Positions 24,416-33,188 of a stretch of DNA of 64,000 nt are shown here, piece after piece. Source of the stretch: JAWLBM01 sp041687675 (lineage in GTDB: Bacteria; Pseudomonadota; Alphaproteobacteria; Rhizobiales; Pleomorphomonadaceae); contig JAWLBM010000010.1 of NCBI GenBank assembly GCA_041687675.1, positions 50,080 to 114,079 of the forward strand. The letters run 5' to 3'. The notes below the pieces were generated by a model. That model ran no database searches. It saw only the letters and a list, made by a program, of their open reading frames with translations, and was not told the DNA's origin. Each line of letters opens with the position of its first letter. Position 1 is the stretch's first letter. The translations under genes were made by a program, and so were the position numbers.

Positions 24416-25737
24416 ACATCGAGGGCGGCATGGTGAATGCCTTCGTGCCTGGCAAGGCCGAGCTCTCGCCCGCCGAGGCGGAGATGGTCGAGCGGCGGCG
24501 GCTGCTGCTCGGCCCGGCATATCGCCTCTTCTACGAGCGCCCGGTGCACCTCGTCCGCGGCGAGGGCGTCTGGCTCTACGACGAGGACGGTGCGGCCTAC
24601 CTCGACGTCTACAACAACGTCGCCTCGGTCGGGCACTGCCATCCGAAGGTGGTGGAGGCGATGGCGCGCCAGGCCGGCATCCTCGCCACCAACACGCGCT
24701 ATCTCACCGACGAGATCCTCGCCTACGCCGAGCGGCTGCTCGCGACCTTCCCAGACGCGCTCGGCCATGTGATGTTCACCTGCACCGGCAGCGAGGCGAA
24801 CGACCTCGCGCTCCGCATCGCCCGGGCGGCGACCGGCGGCAGCGGGGTGATCGTCACCGGGAACGCCTACCACGGCGTCTCCGACGCGGTCTCCGCCTTC
24901 TCCCCCTCGCTCGGCCCCGGCGTCGACCTCGGCGCCCATGTGCGCACCGTGCCGGCGCCGGACGCCTGGCGGATCGACGGCGACGTCGGGGCGGCCTTCG
25001 CGGCGGCGGTGGCGGCGGCGGCGGCGGACCTCAGGCGCCACGGCATTCGCCCGGCGGCGCTGATCGTCGATACCATCTTCTCCAGCGACGGCGTGATGGC
25101 CGACCCGCCCGGCTTCCTCGCCCCGGCGGTCGAGGCGATCCGGGCGGCGGGCGGGCTCTTCGTCGCCGACGAGGTGCAGCCGGGCTTCGGCCGGACGGGC
25201 GACGGCATGTGGGGCTTCGCCCGCCACGGGGTGGTGCCGGACATGGTCACCCTCGGCAAGCCGATGGGCAACGGCTACCCGGTCGCCGGCGTCGTCGTGC
25301 GGCCGGACCTCGTCGCCGAATTCGGCGCCCGGGCGCGCTACTTCAACACCTTCGGCGGCAACACCGTGGCGGTCGCCACCGCGGCCGCGGTGCTGGACGT
25401 GATCGAGGGCGAAGGCCTGGTCGAGAACGCCCGCAGTGTCGGCGCCCTCTTCCGCCGAGGCCTCGACGACCTCGCCGGCCGGTTCCCGGCGATCGGCGAC
25501 GTGCGCAGCGCCGGCCTCTTCCTCGGCGTCGAGATCGTCTCCGACCGGGCGGCGAAGACGGCGGACGCGGAGCGGACCACGCGGATCGTCAACCGCATGC
25601 GCGAGGAGCGCATCCTGATCAGCGCCACCGGCCCGCGCGCCAACATTCTCAAGATCCGCCCGCCGCTGGTGTTCTCGGAGGAGAACGTCGGCTTCTTCCT
25701 GGAGCGGTTCGAGCGGGTGATGCGGACGGTGGACTGA
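24412..25737 (+). CDS. PLP-dependent class III aminotransferase-fold enzyme, 5-phosphohydroxylysine phospholyase-like
   Basis: A 441-residue PLP enzyme of the AGXT2L (PHYKPL/ETNPPL) clade. PHYKPL splits 5-phosphohydroxy-L-lysine to 2-aminoadipate semialdehyde, ammonia and phosphate. Clade-like segments are NNVASVGHCHP, NTRYLTDEI, FTCTGSEANDLALR, YFNTFGG and GPRANILKIRPPLVF. The PLP lysine is Lys283 in TLGKPMGNG and Asp253 in VADE contacts the pyridine nitrogen. It overlaps the kinase by 4 bp. The product of this reaction would be the substrate of the ALDH7 enzyme 12 kb away. A phosphoethanolamine phospholyase or ordinary transaminase is the main alternative. Confidence 0.82.
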   Translation: MNIEGGMVNAFVPGKAELSPAEAEMVERRRLLLGPAYRLFYERPVHLVRGEGVWLYDEDGAAYLDVYNNVASVGHCHPKVVEAMARQAGILATNTRYLTDEILAYAERLLATFPDALGHVMFTCTGSEANDLALRIARAATGGSGVIVTGNAYHGVSDAVSAFSPSLGPGVDLGAHVRTVPAPDAWRIDGDVGAAFAAAVAAAAADLRRHGIRPAALIVDTIFSSDGVMADPPGFLAPAVEAIRAAGGLFVADEVQPGFGRTGDGMWGFARHGVVPDMVTLGKPMGNGYPVAGVVVRPDLVAEFGARARYFNTFGGNTVAVATAAAVLDVIEGEGLVENARSVGALFRRGLDDLAGRFPAIGDVRSAGLFLGVEIVSDRAAKTADAERTTRIVNRMREERILISATGPRANILKIRPPLVFSEENVGFFLERFERVMRTVD

Positions 25738-25746
25738 CCGGTCCGC

Positions 25747-25911
25747 TCAGGCGAGGCCGATGCGGACAGCGGCGCCCCGGAAGGTCTCGCCGTCGGCGGG
25801 GAAGCGGAAGGGGTTCGGGAAGTCGTCGCGGCGGTCGCCGGGGTGCATCGACCGGACCGCGGCATCGCTTCGTTCCTTTATTGTACCGGCGAGCACGATG
25901 GCCATGGACAT
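25747..25911 (-). CDS. Possible 54-residue protein of unknown function
   Basis: A short frame starting MSMAIVLAGTIKERSD and ending FRGAAVRIGLA, with a middle part RRDDFPNPFRFPADGETF. Its composition looks protein-like, but no ribosome site precedes the ATG at 25911, and another ATG lies two codons in. It converges on the phospholyase gene with 9 bp between stops, downstream of the nar remnant. It could be a small gene, the tail of a lost gene, or chance. The remaining bases up to 26027 show nothing else. Confidence 0.3.
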   Translation of the reverse strand: MSMAIVLAGTIKERSDAAVRSMHPGDRRDDFPNPFRFPADGETFRGAAVRIGLA

Positions 25912-26027
25912 CGGGACGGCATGGACGTGTCGTTCTCATCCGGTGCGACGGGCATGTTGCATCGGGTACGAGCAGTCCGGCGCCCCCCGTGGATCATAGG
26001 CGCGACCAGGGCCGCGCCGGGCCTCCT

Positions 26028-26240
26028 TCAGAAGAAGAGGACCCACAGTGCGATAATGATCCCGACGATGGTCACGACGGCCCAGACCACCGGCCAGGCG
26101 CGGCCCTCCGCCCGCTGCACCGAGGCGCTGTCCGCGGGCGGCGGCGTGCGGTGGGCCGTGTCGTGCGTCTCGTCGGTCCGCTTCCTGAGGGCCGGGTTCA
26201 GGCCGTCGGAGCGGGGGGAGCCATCGGGCGGTTCGGTCAT
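26028..26240 (-). CDS. Small tail-anchored membrane protein
   Basis: A 70-residue protein with a polar, proline-rich first half and one C-terminal transmembrane helix (PVVWAVVTIVGIIIALWVLFF), so it should be inserted in the inner membrane by its tail. Its ATG overlaps the stop of the preceding 107-residue gene by 4 bp. It is the last gene of the nar-associated operon. No family recognised. It is apparently intact although the nitrate reductase genes above are broken. Confidence 0.65.
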   Translation of the reverse strand: MTEPPDGSPRSDGLNPALRKRTDETHDTAHRTPPPADSASVQRAEGRAWPVVWAVVTIVGIIIALWVLFF

Positions 26241-26560
26241 CGCGCGGATCCTCCGTCGGGTCCCGGCCGGCTTTCATCGGGCGCCGCGGCCGGGAGGCGC
26301 CATTCGAGCATGGCGACCAGGCAGGTCATTCCAGGCTCCCGATCGTCGCGGAGCCGGGAGACCAGCGTCGCCCAGTCGTCCTCGGTCGCGAAGCGGCTGA
26401 AGTCGGCGACGGCGATCCTCACCAGCGTGCCGACGCTGCCGCCCCCGTCCGCGGCGGCCGAGGCGACACGCGCCGCAAGGACGGGGTCGGCGTCCAGAAG
26501 GTGGCGCTCCACCTCACCGGACGAGCGCCGGGCGGCGGCCAGGATGTCGCCCATCGTCAT
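26237..26560 (-). CDS. Hypothetical protein in the nar operon
   Basis: A 107-residue soluble protein starting MTMGDILAAARRSSGE, rich in alanine and acidic residues. The middle, TLVRIAVADFSRFATEDDW, looks structured, and the last 20 residues are polar and proline-rich. It overlaps the isomerase gene upstream and the small membrane protein downstream by 4 bp each, so all three are translated together. I do not recognise the family. Position suggests an accessory function in nitrate reductase maturation, now probably without a partner. Confidence 0.6.
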   Translation of the reverse strand: MTMGDILAAARRSSGEVERHLLDADPVLAARVASAAADGGGSVGTLVRIAVADFSRFATEDDWATLVSRLRDDREPGMTCLVAMLEWRLPAAAPDESRPGPDGGSAR

Positions 26561-27480
26561 CACAGGCCCGCCGGGTCGGGGGCCGGCTCGATGGCCACCC
26601 CCTCGACCTCGGCCTCCCCGGCCAGGGCGGTCACGTATCGCATCGCGGCCAGTTGCCACGCGCGGGCGGCGAGCATGTCGGCAATCTTGTCGCAGACCAC
26701 CTCGAACGGCAGTTCGCGCCCGGGAATCCGCCGGTGCAGCCGGACGGCGTGCCAGCCGTAGCGGGAGCGCACCGGCTCGCGCCGGACGGTGCCCTCCTCC
26801 GTCGCCTCCAAAGCCTCCTGCATGGCCGGCAGCAGTTCGCCCCGGCGCACCTGGCCGAGCGAGCCGTCCTGCTGCGCCGACGGGCAGGCGGAGAGCTGCC
26901 GCGCCGCCTCGGCGAAGGCGGCCGGGTCGTCGCCGACGGCGGCGATGATGGCGCGGACCTGGCCCTCCGCGGCCGCCCAGGCGTCCGGACCGTTGCCCTC
27001 GGGCTCGACGAGCACATGGGCCGGCTCGAACAGCTCGGGCGTCCGGAAGCGGCTCCGCCGCGCCTCGTAGTAGCGGCGGCACTCGTCCTCGCCCGGCAGG
27101 TCGGGGACGACCGCCTCCTCGAGGAGAGCACGGACCAGCGCGTCGTCCTCGGCTTCGAGGCGACCGTCCTCGTCCGCCTCCGGGTCCGCCTCGATGCCGC
27201 GGCGCCGGGCCTCCTGCAGCAGCAGTTCCCGCACCGCGAGCGCCCGGGCCGCGTCCCGCCAGGCGGTCTCCGGGTCGGGCGCCGGGTGGTGCTGGATCTC
27301 CCGGGCGATCGCCTCCGGCTCGATCTCGATCCCGTTCACCAGGACCTCGCCGAAGCTGGGCGGCGGCGGCATCGGCGGCGCTGCGCCGCCGCAGCCGCCG
27401 CTCTGGCAGGCGCCGGGAAGCGCCGGGGTTGCCGGAGGGCGCGGCTCCGGCTGCGTGACGTCGAGGAGGCGGTGTCTCAT
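26560..27480 (-). CDS. PpiC/NifM-type peptidyl-prolyl cis-trans isomerase of the nar operon
   Basis: A 306-residue protein with a parvulin-type domain in its second half: LFEPAHVLVEPEG, then ACPSAQQDGSLGQVRRGELLPAMQEAL and RSRYGWHAVRLHRR. The first 40 residues are proline- and cysteine-rich (GACQSGGCGGAAPPM) and have no obvious signal peptide, so a cytoplasmic location is likely, as in NifM. Such a gene often follows narI in alphaproteobacterial nar operons and is thought to aid folding of the reductase. It overlaps narI by 4 bp. The frame is intact. Confidence 0.78.
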   Translation of the reverse strand: MRHRLLDVTQPEPRPPATPALPGACQSGGCGGAAPPMPPPPSFGEVLVNGIEIEPEAIAREIQHHPAPDPETAWRDAARALAVRELLLQEARRRGIEADPEADEDGRLEAEDDALVRALLEEAVVPDLPGEDECRRYYEARRSRFRTPELFEPAHVLVEPEGNGPDAWAAAEGQVRAIIAAVGDDPAAFAEAARQLSACPSAQQDGSLGQVRRGELLPAMQEALEATEEGTVRREPVRSRYGWHAVRLHRRIPGRELPFEVVCDKIADMLAARAWQLAAMRYVTALAGEAEVEGVAIEPAPDPAGL

Positions 27481-28264
27481 GTCTGTTGCCCGCTTTCGGA
27501 TTCCTGGCGCAGCACGGTCGTCCCGCCGGCCGACGAGGCGCTGGACGAGCGCGTCTCGGTCGCGGGGCCCGGCCTCGAGGCGGCGAGGGAGCGGGCGATC
27601 TGGTAGCCCGGGCGGAACAGGAACCAGACCGGCGCGCTCCAGATGTGGACGAGGCGCGTGAACGGGGTGATCAGGAACAGCGTCAGCCCGAGGATGATGT
27701 GCAGCTTGTAGATCCAGGCCACCTCGGCAAGCAGGCTCGGCGCCGTCGGGTCGAAGGTGACGATGGCGTTGGCCCAGCCCATGAACTGGATCATCTCCTC
27801 GCCGCTGAGGTGCTGCATGGTCCAGTAGACCGTGGCCACGCCGATCAGCAGCTGCAGCCAGATCAGGAACAGCACGAGGATGTCGCCGATGGAGGAACTG
27901 CGGCGGATGCGCGGCTCGAACAGCCGCCGGTGCAGCAGCAGCGTCGCCCCGACCAGCGCGGCGATGCCGGCGATGCCCCCACCACCAGCGCCGCCAGCTG
28001 CTTGAAGCCATGGCTGATCCCGGCGTAGTCGAAGACGTTGATCGGCGTCAGCAGGCCGACGAAGTGCCCGACGAAGAGCATCAGCACCCCCATGTGCAGG
28101 AGGTTGGAGCCCCACATCATCTGCTTGCGGCGGAGGAACTGGCTGGATTGCGACCGCCAGGAGTACTGGTCGGCATCGAACCTGAGGATCGACCCGACGA
28201 TGAGCACCGTCAGCGCCAGGTAGGGATACCAGCCGAAGGCGAGCTGGTTGAGAAAGTCGTTCAT
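27477..28264 (-). pseudogene. narI: Nitrate reductase gamma subunit (cytochrome b), frameshifted
   Basis: Membrane cytochrome b subunit that passes quinol electrons to NarGH. The first frame (from 28264) reads MNDFLNQLAFGWYPYLALTV through MMWGSNLLHMGVLMLFVGHF to KQLAALVVG. The homologous sequence continues in a second frame as GIAGIAALVGATLLLHRRL to the stop at 27477, with HIILGLTLFLITPFTRLVHIW near the end. The frame changes at a run of five C on the plus strand (27976-27980), where one base appears to be missing. All five helices and the haem-ligand histidines are otherwise present. A sequencing error at the homopolymer is possible. Confidence 0.85.
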
Positions 28265-28274
28265 CGGGAGCTCC

Positions 28275-28973
28275 TCACGCTTTGCGGGCCGGGTCGGCGG
28301 CCCCCGCCTTGCGGGCGGCCCGGATCCTGGCGACGACGCCGGTCGGGCCGCCCATCTCGTGCGAACCGGTGAAGCTGACCGCCTTCTCCTCCCAGTCCTC
28401 GTCGATCCGGGCGGGATCGTCGGAGGGGGCGTTGGCGGCCAGTTCCGCGACGAGGTCGCGGTCGGGTCGCGCCCGGGCCACCGCGATCAGCGCGCCGAAG
28501 ACGGCCGCGTAGGGCGACCCGCGCCCGCCGAGGCGCTCCTCCAGCGCCGCGAAGACATGGGCGGGCTCCGAAAGGTGCTCCCGCGCGGCGGCCGGCTCGA
28601 GGCAGGACGCGAACTCGACGAACACCGGCACGAAGTCCGGCAGTTCCGCCGACTCCAGCAGGAAGCCGGCGTCGGCATACTGCTCGCCGAGGTCGATCAT
28701 CGCCTGGCCGCGCTCCCGGCTGTCGCCGTGCACATGCTCGAAGAGATGCAGCGACAGCGAGCGGGAGCGGTCGAACAGCTCGCTGTAGTCGGCCTGCAGG
28801 TCGAGGAGGTCGCCCGATCCGAGTCGGTCGAGCAGCGGCTCCAGTCGGCGCCGGGCGGCCCGCGGCAGCGCCGCCTCGGCGTCGATCGCCTCGCGGATCT
28901 CCGGGATGTGGGCCGCAAGTTCGGCCGAGGGATAGCCGAGCAGGGCTGCGAGGGCTCGAAGCGTCAGTCTCAT
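28275..28973 (-). CDS. narJ: Nitrate reductase molybdenum cofactor assembly chaperone
   Basis: Cytoplasmic chaperone for cofactor insertion into NarG, in the TorD/NarJ all-helical family. The 232-residue product has the NarJ-like start LRALAALLGYPSAELAAHIPEIREAI, the motif SLSLHLFEHVHGDSRERGQAMIDLGEQY near residue 75, and PDFVPVFVEFASCL. It overlaps the narH stop by 4 bp and ends 11 bp before narI. The frame is complete, so decay of the operon has not reached it. Confidence 0.9.
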   Translation of the reverse strand: MRLTLRALAALLGYPSAELAAHIPEIREAIDAEAALPRAARRRLEPLLDRLGSGDLLDLQADYSELFDRSRSLSLHLFEHVHGDSRERGQAMIDLGEQYADAGFLLESAELPDFVPVFVEFASCLEPAAAREHLSEPAHVFAALEERLGGRGSPYAAVFGALIAVARARPDRDLVAELAANAPSDDPARIDEDWEEKAVSFTGSHEMGGPTGVVARIRAARKAGAADPARKA

Positions 28974-30331
28974 GTCGGCACGTCCATGTGGGGCTTGCGC
29001 GGCGTCCGCTTTGTGCCGCCGAACAGGTTGGTCCTGGTCTTGCCGCCGGTGTCCTCCCGGAAGCCGAAGCCGGCGGAGCCGCGGAGCGCATAGGCATCCT
29101 CCTCGAGCTCGCGGTGCGCGGTCGGGATGACGTAGCGGTCCTCGTAGGCGGCCAGCGCCATCACCCGGTACATGTCCTCGATCAGCGCGGTGGTCATGCC
29201 GACCCGCTCGGGGATCGACGGGTCGATGCGCCCCTCGACGCTCTTCGCCCGCATGTAGGCGCGCATCGCCAGCATCCGCTCGAGCGCTATCGCCACCGGC
29301 GCCTCGTCGCCGGCGGTGAGCAGGTTGGCGAGGTAGCGGAGCGGGATCCGCAGCGAGCGCACGTCGGGCATTCCGTCCCTGGCGCTGATCTTGCCCGCCT
29401 CGTGCGCCGACTGGATCGGCGACAGCGGCGGGACGTACCAGACCATCGGCAGGGTGCGGTACTCCGGGTGGAGCGGGAAGGCGACCTTCCACTCCATCGC
29501 CATCTTCCAGATCGGCGAGCGCACGGCCGCCATCATCCACTGGTCGGGGATACCCTGCGCCCTGCCCTCGGCCTGCACCTCAGGGTCGTTCGGGTCGAGA
29601 AAAACGCCGAGTTGCGCCGGGTAGAGCTGCTTCGGGTCCTCGACCGAGGCCGCCGCCTCGATCCGGTCGGCGTCGTAGAGCACCACGCCGAGGTAGCGGA
29701 TGCGGCCGACGCAGGTCTCGGAGCAGACGGTCGGCTGGCCGGTCTCGATCCGCGGGTAGCAGAAGATGCACTTCTCGGATTTGCCGCTCGACCAGTTGTA
29801 GTAGATCTTCTTGTAGGGACAGCCGGAGACGCACATGCGCCAGCCGCGGCACTTCTCCTGGTCGATCAGGACGATCCCGTCCTCGGCCCTCTTGTAGATC
29901 GCGCCGGAGGGGCAGGAGGCGAGGCAGGATGGATTGAGGCAGTGCTCGCACAGCCTCGGCAGGTACATCATGAAGGTCTTTTCGAACTCGCCGTAGATCT
30001 CCTTCTCGACGCCGTCGAAGTTATATTCCTGCCCGCGGCTGGAGAACTCGCCGCCGAGCATGTCCTCCCAGTTGCCGGACCATTCGATCTTGTTCATCAC
30101 CTCCCCGGTCAGCAGCGAGCGGGGCTTGGCGGAGGGCTGGGCCTGCAACTCCGGCGCGGTCTGCAGCCAGTCGTACTCGAAGGTGTAGGGCTCGTAGAAG
30201 TCGTCGATCTCCGGCAGGTGCGGATTGGCGAAGATCTTCGAGAGGATCCGCCACTTGGATCCCTGGCGCGGAATGATCTTGCCGTTCTTCTTGCGGACCC
30301 AGCCGCCCTGCCACCGGTTCTGGTTCTCCCC
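28970..30331 (-). pseudogene. narH: Nitrate reductase beta subunit, 5' deleted and fused to a narG fragment
   Basis: Iron-sulfur subunit of respiratory nitrate reductase. The surviving frame begins in sequence matching ENQNRWQGGWVRKKNGK and runs through CEHCLNPSCLASCP, CRGWRMCVSGCP and CIFCYPR to the normal C-terminus. Compared with NarH proteins, about the first 55 residues are missing, including the first CxxCxxxC cluster. Upstream in this frame a stop follows within four codons. The DNA there is instead narG coding sequence in another frame. The junction lies near 30326-30334. No good start codon with a ribosome site precedes the remaining frame, so the product is probably absent or inactive. 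Confidence 0.88.
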
Positions 30332-31076
30332 ACGCCTTCAGCGCGACCTCGCCGTTGGTCTCCGGCGCCAGCATCAGGATCGTCTCGCAGGCGTCGATGT
30401 CGGTGTCGATCCGCGGCCGGCCGCTGTCCGGATGACGGCCGTTGAGGATGCCCAGCAGCTCGACCTCGTGCTCCGCGTTCCAGGTGATCCCCTTGCCGCC
30501 GTTGCCGAGCTTCTCGAGCGCGGGCCCGAGCGAGGTGAACCGCCTGAACACCTCGGGATAGTTCCGCTCGACCAGGGCGACGGTGGGCATCGTCCGGCCC
30601 GGGACGGGCTCGCACTCGCCGCGGGCCCAGTCCTTCGGCTCGTAGGCCTGCGCCAGCTCTCCCGGCGTGTCGTGCTGGATCGGCGAGAGCACCAGGTCGT
30701 GCTCGACGCCGAGCACCTCGGGGGCCAGCTCGGAGAACTTCTCGGCGATGCCGCGAAAGATGTTCCAGTCGCTGCGGGACTCCCAGACCGGGTCCACCGC
30801 CGCGGTGAGCGGGTGGATGAAGGGGTGCATGTCCGTGGTGTTGAGGTCGTGCTTCTCGTACCAGGTCGCGGTCGGCAGCACGACGTCGGAGTAGATGCTG
30901 GTGGTCGACATGCGGAAGTCGATGTTGACCATCAGGTCGAGCTTGCCGATCGGCGCCTCGTCCCGCCAGACGACCTCGGTCGGGCGCTGGATGTACTGCC
31001 GCTCGTCGGTTCCGACCACGCCGTGCATCGAGCCGACGAAGTGCTTCAGGAAGTATTCGTGGCCCTTGCCCCGGCC
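30332..31076 (-). pseudogene. narG: Nitrate reductase alpha subunit, internal fragment
   Basis: About 250 residues of NarG (normally about 1,240). The fragment begins at GRGKGHEYFLKHFVGSMHG and includes DFRMSTTSIYSDVVLPTATW, NTTDMHPFIHPL and ends ETNGEVALKAW, which is roughly 100 residues before the natural end. Everything upstream, including the N-terminal iron-sulfur cluster and the molybdenum cofactor domain core, is gone, and unrelated DNA starts at about 31077. The 3' end is joined directly to narH. The fragment is in one open frame but cannot form an enzyme. Confidence 0.9.
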
Positions 31077-31239
31077 AGAAACTCGGGTTGCGCCGGATGG
31101 TTCCGGGATTCGACCCGAAAGGCGGCATATCTTGCGGCGCGGCGGGCGACTGGGATCCTGCGGCGTCGATGCCGCCCCGCGGATGGGCGAGCCAGTTTCG
31201 CCGATCGAAAACCTGGGAGGCTGCGGCCGACCGGCGGCC

Positions 31240-31370
31240 ATCACTGCCGCTCGGTCAGGAGACGATCGAGGTCGGAGCGCAGGATCAAACGTTCGACCCC
31301 GGACCCGCTTCAGGTCGATGCGGCCCTCAGCTGCAAGGCGGTACAGCGTCGCCTTCGGACTCCGGCTCCC
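31240..31370 (-). pseudogene. Remnant of an excisionase-like helix-turn-helix gene
   Basis: The minus strand encodes RSPKATLYRLAAEGRIDLKR followed by VRGRT in one frame, then LILRSDLDRLLTERQ and a stop in another. Together these match small MerR/excisionase-type DNA-binding proteins that end with a short wing and helix. One extra base between the two parts breaks the frame. The gene lies within the 574 bp (31077-31650) between the cut end of narG and the SulP gene. Nothing else recognisable is in that stretch. It may be a leftover from the mobile DNA that removed narG. Confidence 0.5.
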
Positions 31371-31650
31371 CCACCTGCCCTCCTTGCCCGCCCGCGCCGG
31401 CGCCGGTTCACCCGGGTCCTTCGCTTCGCCTCGTCAGGGGAATTCGGCGATCCGCGCCTTGGGCATGGCCGCCATGCGCTTGCCTTTTGCAGCGCAACAT
31501 GGCAGTGGGGGCGCTATTCACCCGGACCCGGCCAGCGCCGGGTGGCTCTTCCGGCCGCCGATCCGCCGGACCATCCCTTTCGGACAAGACCTCAGCCGCC
31601 GCCCTTCCGTGGCGCGCAGTCGCTGTTCTCGTCCCGGGAATCGAATTTCG

Positions 31651-33138
31651 ATGCACCTCTTCACGGCCGTCCGACGCGACTGGCTCTCCAATATCCGCGG
31701 CGACGTGCTCGCCGGCATCGTCGTCGCCCTCGCCCTCATCCCCGAGGCGATCGGCTTCTCGGTGATCGCCGGCGTCGACCCCAAGGTCGGCCTCTACGCC
31801 TCCTTCGCCATCGCGGTCACCAGCGCCATTACCGGCGGCCGGCCGGGGATGATCTCCGCCGCGACGGCGGCGACGGCCCTGCTCATGGTCGACCTCGTCC
31901 GCGACCATGGCCTCGAGTACCTGCTCGCCGCCACCATCCTGATGGGCTTACTGCAGATCGGCGCCGGCTTCGTGAAGCTCGGGCGACTGATGCGCTTCGT
32001 CTCCAAGTCGGTGATCACCGGCTTCGTCAACGCGCTCGCAATCCTGATCTTCCTGGCGCAAGTTCCCGAACTCGTCGGGGTCACGCCGGTCACATACGCC
32101 ATGGTGGCCGCCGGACTCGCCATCATCTACCTGTTCCCGCGGCTGACCCGGGTGGTGCCCAGCCCGCTTGTCGCGATCATGGCACTGACCGGGGCCGCGA
32201 TCTGGTTCGGCCTCGACATGCGCACGGTCGGCGACCTCGGCGAGCTTCCCTCCGCTCTGCCGACCTTCCTCGTTCCCGACGTGCCGCTCACGCTGGAGAC
32301 GCTGCGGATCATCCTGCCCTACTCGATCGCGCTCGCCGCGGTCGGGCTGCTCGAGAGCCTTCTCACGGCGACCATCGTCGACGACCTCACCGACACGCCG
32401 AGCGACAAGAACCGCGAGTGCGCCGGCCAGGGCGTGTCCAACGTCGTCTCCGGCTTCCTCGGCGGGATGGGCGGCTGCGCCATGATCGGCCAGTCGGTGA
32501 TCAACGTGAAGTCCGGCGGACGCGGACGACTGTCGGGCGTCGTGGCCGGCAGCTTTCTTCTCTTCCTGATCGTCGTCCTCGGCGAATGGGTCAGCATGAT
32601 CCCGATGGCAGCGCTGGTCGCGGTGATGATCATGGTCTCGATCGGCACCTTCTCGTGGTCTTCGGTTCGCGACATCCGAGCCTACCCGGTGTCCTCCACG
32701 GTGGTGATGCTCTCCACCGTCGCGGTGGTGGTCTGGACGCACGACCTCGCCCAGGGCGTGATCGTCGGCGTGCTCCTCTCCGGCATCTTCTTCGCCAGCA
32801 AGGTGGCTCGCCTCTTCGCGGTGCGCAGCCGCCTCTCGGAGGACGGCCGCGTCCGCACCTACGAGGTCCGTGGCCAGGTGTTCTTCGCCTCGGCCGAGAC
32901 ATTCCTCGCCGCGCTCGACTTCCGTGAGGTCGTGGAGAAGGTCGTCATCGACGTGGGACACGCCCACTTCTGGGACGTGTCGGCGATCGCCGCCCTCGAC
33001 AAGGCCGTCATCAAGTTCCGCCGCGAGGGCGCCGAAGTCGAGGTGCTCGGCCTCAACGAGGCAAGCGCGACGATGGTCGACCGCTTCGCCGTCCACAATG
33101 ATCCGGTCGCGGTCGAGAGGATGACGGGCGGCCATTGA
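31651..33138 (+). CDS. SulP-family anion transporter with STAS domain
   Basis: Inner-membrane anion transporter, 495 residues. The start GDVLAGIVVALALIPEAIGFSVIAGVDPKVGLYA is the conserved SulP opening, followed by about ten hydrophobic segments. The loop TPSDKNRECAGQGVSNVVSGFLGGMGGCAMIGQS is highly conserved in the BicA-like branch. The cytoplasmic STAS domain occupies roughly residues 400-490 (VRGQVFFASAETFL). Substrates in this branch include sulfate and bicarbonate; which applies is unknown. A universal stress protein gene follows 50 bp downstream, a common pairing. No ribosome site is obvious before the ATG at 31651. Confidence 0.88.
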   Translation: MHLFTAVRRDWLSNIRGDVLAGIVVALALIPEAIGFSVIAGVDPKVGLYASFAIAVTSAITGGRPGMISAATAATALLMVDLVRDHGLEYLLAATILMGLLQIGAGFVKLGRLMRFVSKSVITGFVNALAILIFLAQVPELVGVTPVTYAMVAAGLAIIYLFPRLTRVVPSPLVAIMALTGAAIWFGLDMRTVGDLGELPSALPTFLVPDVPLTLETLRIILPYSIALAAVGLLESLLTATIVDDLTDTPSDKNRECAGQGVSNVVSGFLGGMGGCAMIGQSVINVKSGGRGRLSGVVAGSFLLFLIVVLGEWVSMIPMAALVAVMIMVSIGTFSWSSVRDIRAYPVSSTVVMLSTVAVVVWTHDLAQGVIVGVLLSGIFFASKVARLFAVRSRLSEDGRVRTYEVRGQVFFASAETFLAALDFREVVEKVVIDVGHAHFWDVSAIAALDKAVIKFRREGAEVEVLGLNEASATMVDRFAVHNDPVAVERMTGGH

Positions 33139-33188
33139 ACCGTGCGTCGGCTGCGCCGTTCGCACCGTGACTCGGAAGGGGAGGAGAC

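Noticed and set aside
13642..25737. The whole tRNA-to-lyase region as a proven genomic island
   Set aside because: No integrase, no flanking repeat and no clear change of base composition are visible. Kept only as a possibility at the tRNA border.
30109..31128. A 339-codon minus-strand frame overlapping narG
   Set aside because: The recognisable NarG sequence is in a different frame over the same interval. This one is arginine-rich shadow sequence.
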